From contig CATOMC010000020.1 in NCBI GenBank assembly GCA_951801245.1, positions 1 through 27,620 of the forward strand: a DNA stretch of 27,620 nucleotides. The letters are read 5' to 3'. Source of the DNA: an uncultured Lachnospiraceae bacterium (lineage in GTDB: Bacteria > Bacillota_A > Clostridia > Lachnospirales > Lachnospiraceae). Both the position numbers and the translations under genes were made by a program. Under the pieces are notes generated by a model, which had not been told where the DNA came from, ran no database searches, and saw only the letters and a list, made by a program, of their open reading frames with translations. This document shows, piece by piece, positions 24,988 to 27,620 of the stretch (its first letter is position 1; each line of letters opens with the position of its first letter).

Positions 24988-27201
24988 ATGAGGAAAACAA
25001 TGGAATATATCAGAGTGCAGGAAAATGGGATTCACATCGTATTCGGCATTACCGCGAAGAAGCAGATAAAGCTTCTTCATTTTTCACACAATGGGTTTTG
25101 TGAAGAGGATCTGTGTAAAGTAGGGCCGGAATGTAAAGAAGAGGATTTAGTCAGGAAAGAACAATTTCTGAATGAGGCATTTCAACTGGTACAGATCAGC
25201 CTGTCAGGCTATGATCGTCCCTATGAAAAACACGGAAATAAGCATATTGTGACGGCACCGGGATATCTGCTCACCTATGCCGGTATGGAAGATGAGGTCA
25301 ATGAAACCGGGCGACGTCTGACGATTGTACAGGAAGATGCAGAAGTTACCCATGTCAGGGTGGAGACGGTTATGCAGTTTTATAAGGGAACGTCTGTTGT
25401 CCGTATGTTTAATACAGTGACCAATGTCGGAGAGGAGACGCAGTGTCTGGAATATGTATCCTCTTTTTGCTACACGGGCATTGAAAAGGAAGGCAGTGAA
25501 AGTTCCGATGCGAAGATGAGAGTGCGGATTCCCTATAATGGCTGGCAGAAAGAGATGAGCATTAAGGAGTATACTTTCGGGGATGTGGGACTGGCTCAAA
25601 CACAGCCGGGCGTCTATCAGCGTACCTCACAGGTTCTTGAGGTGACGAATACGGGCAACTGGTCTTCCAAGAAATATCTGCCCCTTGGTTATCTGGAAAA
25701 TACCCAGGCACACACCAGTTTGTTCTGGCAGATAGAACATAACGGTTCCTGGCATTACGAGATCGGTGACCAGAATACGCACTTTTATCTTTGTGTCAGT
25801 GGGCCTACGGAAGTGCAGTCTCATTGGTTTAAGAACCTGGCACCTGGAGAGTCATTTACATCCGTCCCCGTGGCAGTAGGGGTTGCACAGGACAGTTTTG
25901 AACAGGCAGTAGGGCAGCTCACCAGATACCGCCGCCTGATCCGCAGACTCAATCAGGACAATGAAAATCTGCCAGTCATTTTTAATGATTATATGAACTG
26001 CCTGTTCGGGGATCCAACGACTGAGAAAGAACTTCCGTTGATTGATGCCGCGGCAGCCTGCGGCTGTGAATACTTTGTCATTGACGCGGGCTGGTATGCA
26101 CCCGGTGAGTGGTGGGACAGCGTGGGCGAATGGCAGGAATGCAGGGACAGGTTCCCGGGCGGCATTCGGGAAGTGACAGAGTATATCCGTGAGAAAGGCA
26201 TGATTCCCGGCGTCTGGCTGGAACTTGAGGTGATGGGAATCCATTGTGAGAAGGCGAAGAAAGCACCGGATGACTGGTTCTTCGTCCGGCACGGCAAAAG
26301 AGTGTTTGACAGAAGCAGATACCAGCTTGATTTCCGCAATCCGGCAGTAATCGATCATGTCAATGAAGTCATTGACCGGGTGGTGAATGAGTATGGCGTG
26401 GGCTATATCAAGATGGATTATAATATCGAACCAGGTATCGGCACGGAACTTGGTGCTGAGAGTGTGGGGCAGGGTATGTTGGAACATGAGAGGGCTTATC
26501 TTGCATGGTTGGATGATGTGTTTACAAGATACCCGGATCTGGTGATCGAGAACTGCTCAAGCGGCGGCCTGCGGATGGATTATGCACTGCTTTCCCGTTA
26601 CAGCATTCAGTCTACTTCCGATCAGGAGGATTACCGTAATTATGCGACTATTGCGGCAAATGCCGGGGCAGGCGTGACGCCCGAACAGGCGGCAGTCTGG
26701 TCTTATCCCATGCGCCAGGGGGATAAGGAGGAAGTCATTTATAACATGGTAAATGCCATGCTTGGACGGATTCACCAGAGCGGTCATCTGGCAGAACTTT
26801 CACCAGAGCGGGCACAGCTTGTCAAAGAGGGAATCACATGTTATAAAAATATGCGCTCGGATATTAAAAAGGCTGTGCCGTATTTGCCCTTAGATGTGAC
26901 GGATAACGAGGATCTGTGGGCCTGCGGCGGCCTTCAACTGGAGGATAAGGCATATCTGGCTGTGTGGAAGCGGCAGATGGAAGGGAAGAATAACGACAGG
27001 CGGAAGAGAGCCGGTACGGCATGCTCAGACAACACCTTATTCATCCCTCTTGGCAGTCTGCCTTTTGCCGGAGACGGGATTCGGGTTTCCTGCATCTATC
27101 CCGAGCAGGAGCCAGTCAACTTTGCGGTGGACAAGGATGTTTTGATGGTTACATTTGAGAAGCCGGTTATGGCGAGGTTGTTTGTGGTGGATAGAAAGTA
27201 A
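24988..27201 (+). CDS. Alpha-galactosidase, GH36 family
   Basis: 737 aa, no signal peptide, so cytoplasmic. N-terminal beta-sandwich about 1-320, catalytic barrel about 328-650, small C-terminal beta domain. Family motifs: FNDYMNCLFGDPTTEKE, FVIDAGWY, GMIPGVWLELEV, the nucleophile D477 in YIKMDYN, ENCSSGGLRMD, and the acid/base D545 in STSDQEDYRNY. Length matches clostridial and bacillar GH36 enzymes that remove alpha-1,6-galactose from raffinose, stachyose or melibiose. ATG 24988 is followed by another ATG at 25000; AGAGG upstream fits the first. No sugar transporter is adjacent, so uptake must be encoded elsewhere. The gene appears to be monocistronic. Confidence 0.95.
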   Translation: MRKTMEYIRVQENGIHIVFGITAKKQIKLLHFSHNGFCEEDLCKVGPECKEEDLVRKEQFLNEAFQLVQISLSGYDRPYEKHGNKHIVTAPGYLLTYAGMEDEVNETGRRLTIVQEDAEVTHVRVETVMQFYKGTSVVRMFNTVTNVGEETQCLEYVSSFCYTGIEKEGSESSDAKMRVRIPYNGWQKEMSIKEYTFGDVGLAQTQPGVYQRTSQVLEVTNTGNWSSKKYLPLGYLENTQAHTSLFWQIEHNGSWHYEIGDQNTHFYLCVSGPTEVQSHWFKNLAPGESFTSVPVAVGVAQDSFEQAVGQLTRYRRLIRRLNQDNENLPVIFNDYMNCLFGDPTTEKELPLIDAAAACGCEYFVIDAGWYAPGEWWDSVGEWQECRDRFPGGIREVTEYIREKGMIPGVWLELEVMGIHCEKAKKAPDDWFFVRHGKRVFDRSRYQLDFRNPAVIDHVNEVIDRVVNEYGVGYIKMDYNIEPGIGTELGAESVGQGMLEHERAYLAWLDDVFTRYPDLVIENCSSGGLRMDYALLSRYSIQSTSDQEDYRNYATIAANAGAGVTPEQAAVWSYPMRQGDKEEVIYNMVNAMLGRIHQSGHLAELSPERAQLVKEGITCYKNMRSDIKKAVPYLPLDVTDNEDLWACGGLQLEDKAYLAVWKRQMEGKNNDRRKRAGTACSDNTLFIPLGSLPFAGDGIRVSCIYPEQEPVNFAVDKDVLMVTFEKPVMARLFVVDRK

Positions 27202-27222
27202 TGTGATAGAAATTAATACTTT

Positions 27223-27264
27223 GGTTGAGTAGATATCCTCCGTAAGGGGGATGACTGCTCAATC
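27223..27264. repeat. Hairpin after the alpha-galactosidase gene
   Basis: GGTTGAG (27223-27229) pairs with CTCAATC (27258-27264), and ATCCTCC (27234-27240) with GGGGGAT (27246-27252) over GTAA, with G-U pairs. No T tract follows. An alternative pairing of GATATCC (27232-27238) with GGATATC (27269-27275) is possible. It may be a weak terminator or the leader of the truncated transposase gene. Confidence 0.4.
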
Positions 27265-27362
27265 ATAAGGATATCCTTTTCAGACGTATCTTTCGGGAAA
27301 AGCAGGATCTTCTGGATCTGTATAATGCTTTAACTGACAGTACATATGTTGAGGTAAGATAA
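27255..27362 (+). pseudogene. N-terminal remnant of an Rpn-type PD-(D/E)XK nuclease transposase
   Basis: The frame from 27255 reads LLN, then HKDILFRRIFREKQDLLDLY and NALTDSTY. This matches the start of the Rpn/PD-(D/E)XK nuclease transposase family (typically H-K-D-x-L-F-R-x-I-F-x-x-K-x-D-L-L-x-L-Y-N-A-L/I-N-G-T-x-Y). Family similarity ends at the TAT codon before 27348; VEVR and a stop follow. Only about 30 of the usual 280-350 residues remain. There is no in-frame ATG: an ATG at 27251 lies one base out of frame just after GGGGG, so the start may also be frameshifted. The loss of similarity coincides with the inverted repeat at 27351. Confidence 0.7.
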
Positions 27363-27402
27363 CGATACCTTTTTTGCAGAGGGTGTTATCTTACCTCTTT
27401 TT
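27351..27402 (+). terminator. 13-bp hairpin with T tract at the element boundary
   Basis: GAGGTAAGATAAC (27351-27363) pairs perfectly with GTTATCTTACCTC (27385-27397), 21-base loop, followed by TTTTT (27398-27402). It works as an intrinsic terminator for + strand transcription. Its position between the cut transposase gene and the recombinase gene suggests it may also be the terminal repeat or recombination site of a mobile element. Confidence 0.7.
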
Positions 27403-27410
27403 GATGTATG

Positions 27411-27620
27411 TTAGATAGCATAACTCTTTACGTCGGCTCCTATCTGTCTGAAATAGGAGATACTTTCGGTAGGCTTGTCGCCTGTATCAACTCTGCCGAC
27501 AAAGCTATAAAAGATTTCGATTTTGCGGGTGTTCGTTTCCTTATCCAGTTCGTGAATAAGAATACGGTCAATAAATTCATGGACGTTTTCGTAGGTCAGT
27601 TCGGTAATGGCGGTGTACTT
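27411..27620 (-). CDS. Serine recombinase C-terminus (DUF4368-type), cut by window edge
   Basis: The complement strand is open from the window edge (27620) to a TAA at 27411-27413, giving the last 69 residues. Recognisable pieces are KYTAITELTYENVHEFIDRI, LIHELDKETNTRKIEIFYSF and ISYFRQIGADVKSYAI at the end. This matches the DUF4368 tail of large serine recombinases (TnpX/TndX-like) of Firmicute integrative and mobilizable elements. The resolvase catalytic domain and zinc ribbon would lie outside the window. Such recombinase genes usually sit at one end of the element with their 3' end facing the boundary, as here. It is the only gene on this strand. Confidence 0.8.
   Translation of the reverse strand, partial: KYTAITELTYENVHEFIDRILIHELDKETNTRKIEIFYSFVGRVDTGDKPTESISYFRQIGADVKSYAI

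Noticed and set aside
1..27620. CRISPR arrays, tRNA or rRNA genes
   Set aside because: No regularly spaced direct repeats of 24-40 bp, no cloverleaf-like sequences with a T-arm GTTCGA-type motif in context, and no rRNA signature stretches were seen when reading both strands.

Overview
The window looks like chromosomal DNA from a gut-type Lachnospiraceae / Clostridium cluster XIVa bacterium. This is inferred from moderate GC, strong AGGAGG-type ribosome sites, SigA-like promoters (TTGACA/TATAAT, 17-bp spacing), a LytTR/GHKL two-component pair, gut-Firmicute glycoside hydrolases, DUF2200 and DUF7916-type proteins, an Rpn-type transposase remnant and a DUF4368-type serine recombinase. No rRNA, tRNA or CRISPR array was seen. 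Every gene reads on the + strand except the recombinase fragment at the right edge.

Layout. 1-303: hairpins, then a near-consensus promoter and a leader with a terminator-like hairpin before a TIM-barrel-type protein (313-1233). 1324-3048: a membrane chemoreceptor with its own promoter. 3110-3471: a DUF2200 gene broken by one frameshift. 3720-6419: an SRPBCC protein followed 9 bp later by a lipoprotein built of two homologous halves.

6579-15343 is the most distinctive part. A LytTR response regulator and an overlapping GHKL kinase are followed by a tightly packed set: a domain-permuted GH3 enzyme anchored by a membrane helix at each end, a four-helix membrane protein overlapping it, a GH2 enzyme without signal peptide, and a GtrA-like membrane protein, closed by a strong terminator at 15432-15477. 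My inference is a signal-controlled module that trims or remodels a glycan at the cell surface, with a cytoplasmic partner enzyme and a possible lipid-linked glycan carrier.

15684-17561 is a second chemoreceptor with a Cache-type sensor. 17678-22797 is a complete OmpR-type regulator / HisKA kinase / ABC ATPase / FtsX-type permease locus; the ABC promoter carries a 22-bp-spaced direct repeat that fits an OmpR-type site. 22818-23485 is decayed coding DNA. 23486-24811 is a compact MarR-TSUP transporter operon whose promoter lies between a terminator and a 15-bp inverted-repeat operator. 24988-27201 is a cytoplasmic GH36 alpha-galactosidase. The inverted-repeat word TGTGAGAA/TTCTCACA occurs both in its leader and in that of the second chemoreceptor, suggesting a shared regulator.

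At the right edge the 5' part of an Rpn-type transposase gene stops abruptly at a GA dinucleotide, where a 13-bp inverted repeat begins, followed by the inward end of a serine recombinase gene on the opposite strand. This looks like the boundary of an integrated mobile element that continues beyond the window.
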